Below are positions 41,710 through 49,937 of a stretch of DNA of 64,000 nt, piece after piece. The position numbers were made by a program, and so were the translations under genes. Origin of the DNA: Eggerthellaceae bacterium (GTDB lineage Bacteria; Actinomycetota; Coriobacteriia; Coriobacteriales; Eggerthellaceae); assembly GCA_910575165.1 (NCBI GenBank), contig CAJTDS010000002.1, positions 1 through 64,000 of the forward strand, given 5' to 3'. The notes under the pieces are model-generated. The model saw only the letters and a program-made list of their open reading frames with translations. It was not told where the DNA came from and did no database searches. Within the stretch, counting starts at the first letter, position 1. Every line of letters starts with the position of its first letter.

Positions 41710-43566
41710 ATGGCCGATGCGATGGCTTCAAGTGTCTGCGATAGCGGCGTGGGTCAGTCTTGTAAGATGATGGGCGTAATGCCTGATCGCAGATGGTTGC
41801 TTTCCTATCTGGTGAAAGCCACAATACTGATGGGGTTTCTCTATCTGACGAGCCTGGTACTTCCCTGTGCTCCTCCGATTGCGGCTGCGGCGATTCTCGC
41901 GATACTCAGTATAATCGGAGCCACAAGCGCCGTCTACGGCTGGGTTATGCGTAAAACTCTTAAGCAATCGGAGTACGCGAAGGAAGGGAATCTGGCAAAG
42001 CTCAACGAGGGACGTGTTATTTGCTTCGCGGTGTGCTTTGTGGTTTCTGCAGCATCAATGGTGGGGCTTGCGTTGGAATCGCCGAAATGGTCGATGCTCG
42101 ATTGGACTATCGTGGTGCTTGCGATTCCGTTGTACGGTTTGGTCTGGATACTTGTCAGGATGAGGCTTCGCCGGGAATACGCCCCGCTGTTCCTGCCGGC
42201 TGGAGTGTTAAAAGTCGCTCCGCTAATTGTCGCTGTATTGCTATTTGTCGCTTTCGGACTAGCAAGCGTTCTCACTCCTCCGATTAGCTATGAAAGTGCG
42301 CAAGAAGCGTTTCTGGCGGTGAATCGTGCATATAGCCAATCGCCATCGACGCTGCTCGAAGAGGTTGAATACCTAGGGTCGTTGAAAGATGGACTCGTTG
42401 GTTATGGTTTGTCTGAATTTGGCCGGGCAGCATCACCGTTTTACCTGGTATTTCATATAGCTCTGTACGGTTTCATCTTCTTTGGCGTGGCTAATATGCT
42501 CGGGGTGTGTGCGTTGGACACTCGTGAATTGCGGCGTGTCTTCGAGCCGCTGCAGCGCATAGCTGATCAAGCCACCCAGACGCGTCCCATTGTGCGCTTC
42601 GCCGTCCTTGCTGCAGCGATGCCGCTCTGCTTCATGGGGTTGTTCGTCGTTGTGGATAAGCAGGTGTCGCGTGCGATTGAATCGGGCGAGCTCACTCCTA
42701 TACAGCAGTTCGTGCGGGACCAGATGGCTCTTTCGGTTTTCGTGCTTGACGGGGAGTATTACGAATACCAAGCCGTCCAAGAGCTGGTAGACCAAACGAT
42801 AGATGATGCGGAAGCCCTGAGGCGCGAGGCGCGAGAGACCTTGGTACCGCTAATAAATGCATCCTTCGACATGCGCATTGCCAATGTGGATTCGTATCTT
42901 GATTGGTATTACAGCCTACCTGCCGATTACGAGCGATTAGGCAGCATCGTCACAGGGGCTGCAGAGAGCTATCTTGAGGAGCAGCTGACGGCTCGCATCG
43001 AGGAGGGTGTTGACGACTCCGAGCTCTTCGCGCAGCTATCGCATTTTACTGACGAAGCCGACTCGTTGCGAAGGTCGTTCTCTGAGGGCATGGCGAATAG
43101 CCGGTTCGAGGGACTTCCTTCATGGCTTTTTAAAAGCGTTACCGTTCTTAGCGATTCCGTTATCGGGCAATCGCTGGCACCGACTCAATCACTTATGACC
43201 GCGAGTGAGCGATTCGCCGTCAGCGGCACGGCGGGCGTGGGGGCTGGCCTTATTGCGAAGAAAGTAGCGCAGAGAGCGGTCGGTAAGAAGTTTTTTCAAG
43301 AACTGGTAACCAGAGTAGGTAAGGTTATAGGTGGGAGGGCTATAGGGTCAGCGGCGGGTGGCGCTCTGGGCTCTATCGGGGGGCCTGCGGGGGCGGCTTT
43401 GGGTCTAGCTGTGGGCGCGGGTGTAGGTGTCGGCGTGGATGCGCTGCTGCTCAATATCGACGAACTTCATAACCGGGATGCCTACAGAGCCGAGCTGGTA
43501 GATGCTATCGAGCAGGAGAGAGCTGAAATGCTTGCGTTGTTCGAGGAATCAGCCGAGGCTGAGTAG
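41710..43566 (+). CDS. Membrane protein with glycine-zipper tail, between direct repeats
   Basis: A 618-residue protein of a family I do not recognise. Four N-terminal spans occur in pairs (about residues 30-75 and 100-135), with further spans near 165-185 and 250-270 and another around 305-325. A long helical outer or inner domain rich in acidic residues follows (about 335-480). Near the end a Gly/Ala-rich stretch with GxxxG repeats (GGRAIGSAAGGALGSIGG, about 545-590) could insert in a membrane. ATG 41710 has AAGGGGG upstream; ATG 41683 does not. Codon choice is less GC-biased than the neighbours. The flanking 103-bp repeats suggest it moved or was inserted as a unit. Confidence 0.75.
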   Translation: MADAMASSVCDSGVGQSCKMMGVMPDRRWLLSYLVKATILMGFLYLTSLVLPCAPPIAAAAILAILSIIGATSAVYGWVMRKTLKQSEYAKEGNLAKLNEGRVICFAVCFVVSAASMVGLALESPKWSMLDWTIVVLAIPLYGLVWILVRMRLRREYAPLFLPAGVLKVAPLIVAVLLFVAFGLASVLTPPISYESAQEAFLAVNRAYSQSPSTLLEEVEYLGSLKDGLVGYGLSEFGRAASPFYLVFHIALYGFIFFGVANMLGVCALDTRELRRVFEPLQRIADQATQTRPIVRFAVLAAAMPLCFMGLFVVVDKQVSRAIESGELTPIQQFVRDQMALSVFVLDGEYYEYQAVQELVDQTIDDAEALRREARETLVPLINASFDMRIANVDSYLDWYYSLPADYERLGSIVTGAAESYLEEQLTARIEEGVDDSELFAQLSHFTDEADSLRRSFSEGMANSRFEGLPSWLFKSVTVLSDSVIGQSLAPTQSLMTASERFAVSGTAGVGAGLIAKKVAQRAVGKKFFQELVTRVGKVIGGRAIGSAAGGALGSIGGPAGAALGLAVGAGVGVGVDALLLNIDELHNRDAYRAELVDAIEQERAEMLALFEESAEAE

Positions 43567-43711
43567 TCTTTTGGCTGTCGCAATTTGCTGTTGTGCTGTC
43601 TCATCGCGATGGTCAAAATCATCGACCAACAATTGCTGTCTCTGTGTTGTGCTGCTCCGAGGGCTTCCCTTTGTATCGCGTGCCTGCGTGTTTGAATTGA
43701 GTATATCCATC

Positions 43712-43814
43712 ATCCTTTCCGTGGTTTCCTGGCTTGATTTTCGATTCAGCCCGCATAATCGTCAGCTTCGTCACGATTTCTTGATGAAGCTGACGATTAT
43801 GCGGGATTTCGACT
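43712..43814. repeat. 103-bp hairpin repeat, right copy
   Basis: Direct repeat of 41486-41588. Here the stem is longer: four extra outer pairs (cccg/cggg) give 24 pairs in all, one of them G-U. The remaining gap 43567-43924 has no gene. Confidence 0.9.
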
Positions 43815-43924
43815 CCCGCAGAGATGTTCGGCTCTAGGGCTAGAGATGCCCTGGAGAGCGGTCGGGTCGTTGCAGTTTGCTGTTTCGCAGGCGAAGGCCG
43901 GCGGCGGCTTTCGTCCGTCCTGCA

Positions 43925-44656
43925 TTACAGCAATGACAGAAACTCCTGGTAGACAGTGCTGTCTTGCGTCAGTTCGGGATGGAAGGCGCAGGCTAGCTGG
44001 TTTTTGTAGCGAACGGCCACTATGCGGCCGTCGACACGGGCGAGTACTCGGCAGCCCTCTCCTGTTTGGGAGATGTAGGGCGCGCGGATGAACACTAGAG
44101 GTATGGCAGGACGGGTGCTAGGCGTCGCTTCGGGGCCGGAAGCCACCGCGGCTGGCTCTTCGGCGCCGAAGGGGGCGCGGGCGACAAAGCTGCCCAGTTG
44201 GCGGCCGTAGCCGTTGCGCACTACGGTGCAGGGAAGCGTTGCGAGCCGCTGCACCGTAGTGCGCCCGGCCACAAGCGACGGGTCCAGGCCCTCGGCATCT
44301 CCGGCGCCTTCCGCGGCCTGGGCCAGCAGCACCATGCCGGCGCAGGTGCCGAGCACGGGCAGTCCGTCCAAGATTCGCTGCCGCAGCGGTTCGAGCATCC
44401 CCAGGTCGGTAAGCAGCTTTCCCTGGGCCGTGCTCTCGCCGCCAGGCAGCACCAGGCCGTCGAAGGGCTGGTCCAGGTCGCGGAGCTGGCGCAGTTCCAC
44501 CACGTCGCAGCCGAGTTCGCGCAGACGCCTCTCGTGCTCGATGAATGCCCCTTGCACCGCCAACACGGCGATGACGGGGCGCCGGCCTGAACCAGCGGTC
44601 GACGGGACGGTTTCTGCAGTGATTGCAGTTGCTGCTTTGGTCACGGTGGCGACCAT
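43925..44656 (-). CDS. pdxT: Pyridoxal 5'-phosphate synthase glutaminase subunit PdxT
   Basis: A 243-residue class I glutaminase that feeds ammonia to PdxS. It has the catalytic Cys in LGTCAGMVLLA (about residue 105), the His/Glu of AFHPELT (about 228), the substrate loop LPGGESTAQGKL (about 72) and the family start IAVLAVQGAFIEHERRL at about residue 29. It thus carries an N-terminal extension of about 28 Ala/Thr-rich residues beyond the usual start; an internal start is possible but no better site is evident. Its ATG lies one base after the pdxS stop, so the two are co-translated. Confidence 0.95.
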   Translation of the reverse strand: MVATVTKAATAITAETVPSTAGSGRRPVIAVLAVQGAFIEHERRLRELGCDVVELRQLRDLDQPFDGLVLPGGESTAQGKLLTDLGMLEPLRQRILDGLPVLGTCAGMVLLAQAAEGAGDAEGLDPSLVAGRTTVQRLATLPCTVVRNGYGRQLGSFVARAPFGAEEPAAVASGPEATPSTRPAIPLVFIRAPYISQTGEGCRVLARVDGRIVAVRYKNQLACAFHPELTQDSTVYQEFLSLL

Positions 44657-44657
44657 G

Positions 44658-45566
44658 CTAGATTCCGCGTTCTTCCATGATGACGGCAATTTCGGAGGGG
44701 TTGATGCCTACCATGGCCTCGCCCAGGTTTTCAGAAAGGCTGGCCAGCAGTTCGGCGTCCTGGTAGTTGGCCACGGCCTTCACGATAGCCGCAGCTCGCT
44801 TGGCCGGGTCGCCCGACTTGAAGATGCCGCTGCCCACGAACACGCCCTCGGCACCTAGCTGCATCATGAGCGCCGCATCGGCCGGTGTGGCGATGCCGCC
44901 GGCGGCGAAGTTCACCACGGGAAGCTTGCCGGTTTCGTGCACCTGGCGCAGCAGCTCGTAGGGCACCTGCAGCTCTTTCGCCGCCTCGAACAGCTCGTCG
45001 TCGCGCAGGCCGCGCACGCGGGCGATCTGGGAGTTCATCTGGCGCATATGCCGCACGGCCTGCACCACGTCGCCGGTGCCCGGTTCGCCCTTGGTGCGGA
45101 TCATGGTGGCGCCTTCGGCAACGCGGCGCAGCGCCTCGCCCAGGTTGCGCGCCCCGCAGACGAAGGGGACTGCGAAGCGGGTCTTGTCGATGTGGTACAC
45201 GTCGTCAGCGGGGCTGAGCACCTCGGACTCGTCGATGTAGTCGATTTCGATAGCCTGCAGGATCTGTGCCTCGGCGAAGTGCCCGATGCGGCATTTGGCC
45301 ATGACCGGGATGGACACCGCCGCCTGGATGCCGCGGATCATGGCCGGGTCGCTCATACGGGACACGCCGCCGGCCGCGCGGATGTCGGCGGGGATGCGCT
45401 CTAGGGCCATGACGGCGCAGGCTCCCGCTTCCTCGGCGATGTGGGCCTGCTCGGGCGTGGTGACGTCCATGATGACGCCGCCCTTGAGCATCTGGGCCAG
45501 CTGCCGGTTCAGGGATATACGCTGATCGGGCGTACTTTCTTCGTTCGAGCCGTGTACAGCGCTCAT
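44658..45566 (-). CDS. pdxS: Pyridoxal 5'-phosphate synthase subunit PdxS
   Basis: A 302-residue TIM-barrel synthase that builds PLP from ribose-5-phosphate, glyceraldehyde-3-phosphate and ammonia. Family features: [20 protein letters not shown] (about residues 29-48), the conserved Lys in [10 protein letters not shown] (about 89), [10 protein letters not shown] (about 140), the second Lys in [11 protein letters not shown] (about 157), and [16 protein letters not shown] (about 213). ATG 45566 is preceded by AAAGGAG. The pair with pdxT is divergent from the MocR regulator gene. Confidence 0.97.
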   Translation of the reverse strand: MSAVHGSNEESTPDQRISLNRQLAQMLKGGVIMDVTTPEQAHIAEEAGACAVMALERIPADIRAAGGVSRMSDPAMIRGIQAAVSIPVMAKCRIGHFAEAQILQAIEIDYIDESEVLSPADDVYHIDKTRFAVPFVCGARNLGEALRRVAEGATMIRTKGEPGTGDVVQAVRHMRQMNSQIARVRGLRDDELFEAAKELQVPYELLRQVHETGKLPVVNFAAGGIATPADAALMMQLGAEGVFVGSGIFKSGDPAKRAAAIVKAVANYQDAELLASLSENLGEAMVGINPSEIAVIMEERGI

Positions 45567-45670
45567 GGCGGAGCTCCTTTCTAGGGGCGCTTGAGGTCGT
45601 CGCGAGGTGGGCTTCGGGCGCTTCCCAAGCGAGTGCATCTGTTTCAAGGCGATGAGTTTAGGTTAGATTT

Positions 45671-45694
45671 GAATATAAACAATATTCAGAATAT
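45671..45694. promoter_or_regulatory. PdxR operator candidate between pdxS and pdxR
   Basis: An A/T-rich island holds gaatat (45671), atattc (45682) and gaatat (45689): direct repeats 18 bp apart plus an inverse copy. It lies between the divergent genes, where MocR/PdxR regulators are known to bind repeated half-sites. Confidence 0.5.
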
Positions 45695-45849
45695 GATAAA
45701 TTGATATGACCAGATACGTAACGCGCCTCGTTTTGGACGGGGGCAAGAAGCGAGGGGCGCGAAGGGATCGGTGGCGATGCGGTACGCGGCGGTATGCTGT
45801 CGCGCGCCGATGTTTACGAAGGAATTCGGGAAAGCTCAAAGGGGAACCG

Positions 45850-47589
45850 GTGCTCACCTACCCGCTTGACCGCCGTTGCGTGCGCGGCCTTTACGACCAG
45901 TTGTATGGTTTTTTGAGAGACGACATAGAGCGCGGGGCCATTGCGCCTGGCCAGAAACTGCCGAGCAAGCGGACGTTCGCGCAGCATCTGGCCGTGAGTG
46001 TCATCACCGTGGAAGCGGCTTACAAGCAGCTAGCGGCCGAGGGCTATGTGAGCGCGCGGGAGCGCAGCGGCGTGTTCGTCAACGACATGGGGCCGGCGTT
46101 GCGTCTCGGGTCCGCGCTGGGCGGCGAGGAGCGGTACCGCGTGCGTAGCGGGGAGGAGGGTGCCGCGGTCGAAGTGGATGCTGCTGGAAAACCGTGTTCG
46201 ACCTGGGTGGCTCCTGCGGGGGATGTGCGGTACCGTGGCGGCGTGGACAATCCGGCAGGGGCGCAGCCCTTCGGGGGCGCGTCCTTCGCGGGTAGGCTGC
46301 AGCATTGCGAAGGGGAAGGTGCCGAGGACCGTTGGACGCAGCTGGCCTGCGGGCACGGGGACTCGGCCCTTACCGTTTCCAGGGACGTTGTCGACCTGAC
46401 GGGCCGACAGGGAGGGGCGCGCGTGTTTCCCTACGAGGCGTGGGCGCGCACCCAGCGCAAGGTGCTCTCCGAATGCGACGAGCCGACGCTGCTTCGGGCC
46501 GGGCAGGCTCAAGGCTCGCTGGAGCTGAGGCAGGCGATCGCGGGCCATCTTCGAGGGTTCCGGGGCATGGAGGTGTCTGCCGACCAGGTGGTGGTGGGAG
46601 CCGGCGCGCAGGTGCTGTACCCCTTTATCGTGCAGCTGTTGGGGCGTGACCGCGTGTTCGCCCTGGAGACGCCAGGTTACCGACGGCTGGCTCAGGTGTA
46701 TGCGAGCAACGACGTGGCCCTGGCCGCTGTGCCGCTAGACGCCGACGGCATTTCGGTGGAGGCGCTGGCGAAGACCCGGGCCAGCGTGGTGCACTGCATG
46801 CCCTCCCATCAGCTGCCGGGCGGCATGGTGCTGCCGATCGCCCGCCGCCGCGAGCTGCTGCAATGGGCGCAGGGCGCGGAAGAAGGCGCCGCCGCAATGG
46901 CGGGGGCCGCCGGACTGCCGTCGGCGGCCTTCAGGCGCTACATCGTGGAGGACGACTACGACTGCGAGTTCCGCATGGCAGGGCGACCCATTCCACCGCT
47001 TCAAGCCATTGACCAGGCAGAATGCGTCATCTACGCGAACACGTTCACGAAGACCCTCGGCCCGGCGCTGCGCATGGCCTACCTGGTGCTGCCGCCCCAT
47101 CTGGCCGACGAGTTCCGCGAGCGCATGGGGTTCTACTCGTGCACGGCCAGCGCCACCGATCAGCTGACCTTGGCGCGCTTCATCGCGTCGGGCGACTTCG
47201 AGCGCCATGTGAACCGTCTGCGCACCCGCTACCGCAAGGTTCTCTCCGCGCTGGTGGAGGCGCTTGAGGGCAGCGCCGTGGCCGACAGCCTGCGACTTCG
47301 CCATGTGGGGTCGGGCCTGCATTTCCTGCTGGAGGTGGAAGGTGCGAGCGCGCTGCAAGCCGCTTGTGCCCTGGGCGAGCATGGCGTGGCGGTGGAGCCG
47401 CTGGAGACGTTTTGCCTGGATGCGCTTTGCCGCGCGCACGACGGCTCGTCTGGCGGCCCGGCGGGCGGCTTCGGCAAAGCGAGCGCCCCGGCCGATTCGA
47501 CAGCCGGGGCGCTGGTAGTCAACTTCTCTGGACTGGCGGCGGAGCAGGTGCCGGTCGTGGCGCGCGCTTTCGAGCAGGCGTTCGGCTGA
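45850..47589 (+). CDS. pdxR: MocR-family regulator of PLP synthesis (PdxR)
   Basis: A 579-residue GntR/aminotransferase fusion. The N-terminal winged helix (about residues 10-75: LYDQLYGFLRDDIERGAIAP, KRTFAQHLAVSVITVEAAYK) is joined by a long linker (about 80-185) to an aminotransferase class I domain. That domain has the PLP lysine in NTFTKTLGPALRMAY (about 402) and the DDYDCEFR motif (about 368). In this family PLP binding tunes transcription of pdxST. The GTG at 45850 gives VLTYPLDRR, close to the usual MocR start, with AAAGGGGA upstream; an ATG far upstream (45706) would add 48 atypical residues. Confidence 0.92.
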   Translation: MLTYPLDRRCVRGLYDQLYGFLRDDIERGAIAPGQKLPSKRTFAQHLAVSVITVEAAYKQLAAEGYVSARERSGVFVNDMGPALRLGSALGGEERYRVRSGEEGAAVEVDAAGKPCSTWVAPAGDVRYRGGVDNPAGAQPFGGASFAGRLQHCEGEGAEDRWTQLACGHGDSALTVSRDVVDLTGRQGGARVFPYEAWARTQRKVLSECDEPTLLRAGQAQGSLELRQAIAGHLRGFRGMEVSADQVVVGAGAQVLYPFIVQLLGRDRVFALETPGYRRLAQVYASNDVALAAVPLDADGISVEALAKTRASVVHCMPSHQLPGGMVLPIARRRELLQWAQGAEEGAAAMAGAAGLPSAAFRRYIVEDDYDCEFRMAGRPIPPLQAIDQAECVIYANTFTKTLGPALRMAYLVLPPHLADEFRERMGFYSCTASATDQLTLARFIASGDFERHVNRLRTRYRKVLSALVEALEGSAVADSLRLRHVGSGLHFLLEVEGASALQAACALGEHGVAVEPLETFCLDALCRAHDGSSGGPAGGFGKASAPADSTAGALVVNFSGLAAEQVPVVARAFEQAFG

Positions 47590-47630
47590 GGGTTGCGACG
47601 GGGCGCAGGGTGGCCGCCGCTGCCGTTCGG

Positions 47631-48323
47631 TTAGAACTCGCGCTTGAGGTACAGCTTGCCGGCCAGCAGGCACGATCCGCCGTAGACGACTACGGTCAGC
47701 GCCACCATCGCCGCCAACCCTACCGGCGTGAGCAGCGCGTCGAAGACGTTCACGATCCATGCCACGGAAGTCACGTCCCCTCCGACGCCGGCGAAGAAGA
47801 GCACGAACGCGAGCACCGCCACCAGGGGAACCCAGCGTATGGCCTTGGTCATGCCGAAGCAGAAGCACAAGGGCAGCATGATGGCCAGAAGCACGCTGCA
47901 CAGAAACACCGAGAGCACGGCGACGAACGCCATCGCGAATCCGTCGAGGCCGGCGCCGGCCAGTTCGGCAAGCTGCGAAACGCCGGGGAAGAGCAGCGCG
48001 AGCCCGTAGGCAATCAGGGCGGCGAGAACGCCTAGCAGCGTGCTGTAGCAGGTGAGCGCCAGCAGGCTGGCGTAGCGGCCCCGCACCACGTCGGCGCGGG
48101 AAAGCGGCAGCGCCAGGCGGAATCCCTGCCAGTTGGATGCCTCGTCTAAGGCTATCACGGTAAAGGAGATGGAGAAGGCGATCATGAAGCCGATGAACGG
48201 CGGGATGGCGTAGAGGCTGCCGGACATCGCAGCGACGAAGATGCCCACGACGAAGGCGATGATCGTCTGCTGCTTCAGGTACTTGCGCACGGCGATCACG
48301 TCGGACAGGAACATGGCTTTCAC
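47631..48323 (-). CDS. ABC-2 type permease (ABC2_membrane_5-like)
   Basis: A 230-residue integral membrane protein with six spans and no large outer domain. It matches small permeases paired with YtrB/BcrA-like ATPases. Start: GTG 48323 overlaps the stop of the upstream ATPase gene (GTGA); ATG 48314 is an alternative. With the ATPase and the GntR regulator it forms a three-gene operon of the type induced by cell-envelope or lantibiotic stress. The substrate is not visible. Confidence 0.88.
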   Translation of the reverse strand: MKAMFLSDVIAVRKYLKQQTIIAFVVGIFVAAMSGSLYAIPPFIGFMIAFSISFTVIALDEASNWQGFRLALPLSRADVVRGRYASLLALTCYSTLLGVLAALIAYGLALLFPGVSQLAELAGAGLDGFAMAFVAVLSVFLCSVLLAIMLPLCFCFGMTKAIRWVPLVAVLAFVLFFAGVGGDVTSVAWIVNVFDALLTPVGLAAMVALTVVVYGGSCLLAGKLYLKREF

Positions 48324-49207
48324 AGCAGTTCTCCCTTCAGGGTCAGGTTCATGAAGCTGTCGATGTCGGCGTGCTCCACGGGAATGTTGGGGAAGGCCTG
48401 GGCGAATGCGAAGCGGTCGGGTACCAGCACCAGCGTGCTCAGCGGCTGCTTCAGGGTGCGCAGGGTGCCCGGTGCGTACAAGCCGCTCTCGGCGACGGCC
48501 AAAAAATCGGCCTGGCGGCATTGGGCTACGCCGGCAAGGCCGGTGATGGAGTCGGTTTCCACGGAGAACACCATGTGGCCTCCGTCGATGCACAGGATGT
48601 AGTCGGCCAGTTTGTCCAGGTCGCTGGTGATGTGGCTGGACATGAGGATGGCGTGGCTCTCGTCGGCGACGAACTCCCGCAGGATATTCAGCGCCTCGTC
48701 GCGGGCAATGGGGTCGAGTCCGGCGGTGGCTTCGTCCAGGATGAGCAGGTCGGGTTGGGCGGCCAGGGCGCAGGCCAGGGACAGCTTCATGCCCATGCCG
48801 CGGGAAAGCTCTCGCACGCACTTGCGCCGGGGCAGCGCGGACCGCTCGACAAGCTGGTTGAACTTCGCAGTGCTCCAGTTGCGGTAGCACGCGGCCATGA
48901 AGCGGCCCACTTCGTCGACGGTGCTTTCGGCGGGGAAGGCGCAGGTGTCGAAGACCACGCCCACGCGTTGGCGCAGTTGGGCGAAGCGGCTGTCGGGCAT
49001 GCCCACGGTCTCCTCGCCGAACAGCTGGATGCTGCCTCCGCTGGGCCGCACGAGCCCCAGGATTGACTTGATGGTGGTTGACTTGCCGGCGCCGTTGCTT
49101 CCCACCAGGCCAACTACGTTGCCAGCGGGCACGGCGAAGCTTATGTCTTGCAGATCGAAGCCCTCGTAGTGCTTCGACAGGTTCTCAACGTTTAGCAGGT
49201 TGCTCAT
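48320..49207 (-). CDS. ABC transporter ATPase
   Basis: A 295-residue nucleotide-binding subunit with Walker A GSNGAGKSTT (about residue 37), signature LSRGMGMKLSLACALA (about 138), Walker B LLILDEATAGLDP (about 160) and switch His in MSSHITSD (about 196). The signature is LSRG rather than LSGG, as in several bacitracin- or YtrB-type ATPases. It lies nine bases after the GntR gene and overlaps the permease gene by four bases. Confidence 0.93.
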   Translation of the reverse strand: MSNLLNVENLSKHYEGFDLQDISFAVPAGNVVGLVGSNGAGKSTTIKSILGLVRPSGGSIQLFGEETVGMPDSRFAQLRQRVGVVFDTCAFPAESTVDEVGRFMAACYRNWSTAKFNQLVERSALPRRKCVRELSRGMGMKLSLACALAAQPDLLILDEATAGLDPIARDEALNILREFVADESHAILMSSHITSDLDKLADYILCIDGGHMVFSVETDSITGLAGVAQCRQADFLAVAESGLYAPGTLRTLKQPLSTLVLVPDRFAFAQAFPNIPVEHADIDSFMNLTLKGELL

Positions 49208-49216
49208 GGCTGTTCC

Positions 49217-49591
49217 TTATTGCTCCTCGGTCAACAGGTCGATCATGGCGTGCAGGTCCTGGGCGGTAAGCCCGGCCTCCCGCGCTTGGTCAACGGCCTT
49301 GCTCAGCAGCTCCTCGACGGATCGAAGGTGCTCCTCGCGCAGCAGTTCGGCGTTGCCGCCGGCGACGAAGCTGCCCTTGCCCTGCACCGTTTCGATGAAG
49401 CTCTGGGCTTCCAGGTCGGCGTAGGCGCGCTTGGTGGTGATCACGCTGATGCGCAGGTCGTTTGCCAAGGCGCGGATGGAGGGAAGCTGCTGGCCCTCGG
49501 CGAGCTCGCCGGTCATGATGAGGCTTTTCATCTGGCTGGCGATCTGCTCGTAGATGGGCTTGTCGCTGGCGTTCGATACGATGATGTCCAA
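49217..49591 (-). CDS. YtrA-type GntR regulator
   Basis: A 124-residue repressor: an N-terminal GntR winged helix (PIYEQIASQMKSLIMTGELA, about 12-31; SIRALANDLRISVITTKRAY, about 39-58) with only a short C-terminal dimerisation helix, the YtrA subfamily layout. The start is TTG 49591, with GGAG five bases before it; no ATG or GTG with a site is available. It should bind the inverted repeat at 49760-49786 in its own promoter and be released under envelope stress. Confidence 0.9.
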   Translation of the reverse strand: MDIIVSNASDKPIYEQIASQMKSLIMTGELAEGQQLPSIRALANDLRISVITTKRAYADLEAQSFIETVQGKGSFVAGGNAELLREEHLRSVEELLSKAVDQAREAGLTAQDLHAMIDLLTEEQ

Positions 49592-49759
49592 CAGCGCTCC
49601 ATTCTGGTTGTCGCGCCGGCTCGGTCGGGATTCGGACTGCCGTCGGTCGGGTCGGATGCGGACATCCTTGCGACGGCGGTTCGGTCCCGGCGGGCCGATG
49701 CGGCCTTGCTGACGGGCGGCTACGTTGGCGTCCCTTCGCAGCCAGCATGCAAACTGTAC

Positions 49760-49812
49760 AGTGTGTATATACCCGATATGCACACTATAAACAGTAGCCC
49801 AAAGGCTGTCAA
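49760..49812 (-). promoter_or_regulatory. Consensus promoter with overlapping GntR operator
   Basis: On the minus strand TTGACA (49807-49812), 17 bp and TATAGT (49784-49789) form the best promoter in the window. Directly on its start region lies an inverted repeat of 11-bp arms (agtgtgtatat / atatgcacact, 10 of 11 matching, 5-bp spacer, 49760-49786). The rest of 49592-49937 holds no gene. Confidence 0.8.
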
Positions 49813-49937
49813 CAGTTTTTTTCGGAGCTGCAGAGAAATGGGGCAGGCTGGCGGGCCAGGGCGGTAGTGCGACAGGGGCCCCAGGGGCGGCAGCGGGGCC
49901 CAGGGCGGTGGTGCGGCAGAGGGCCAGGGTGACAGCC

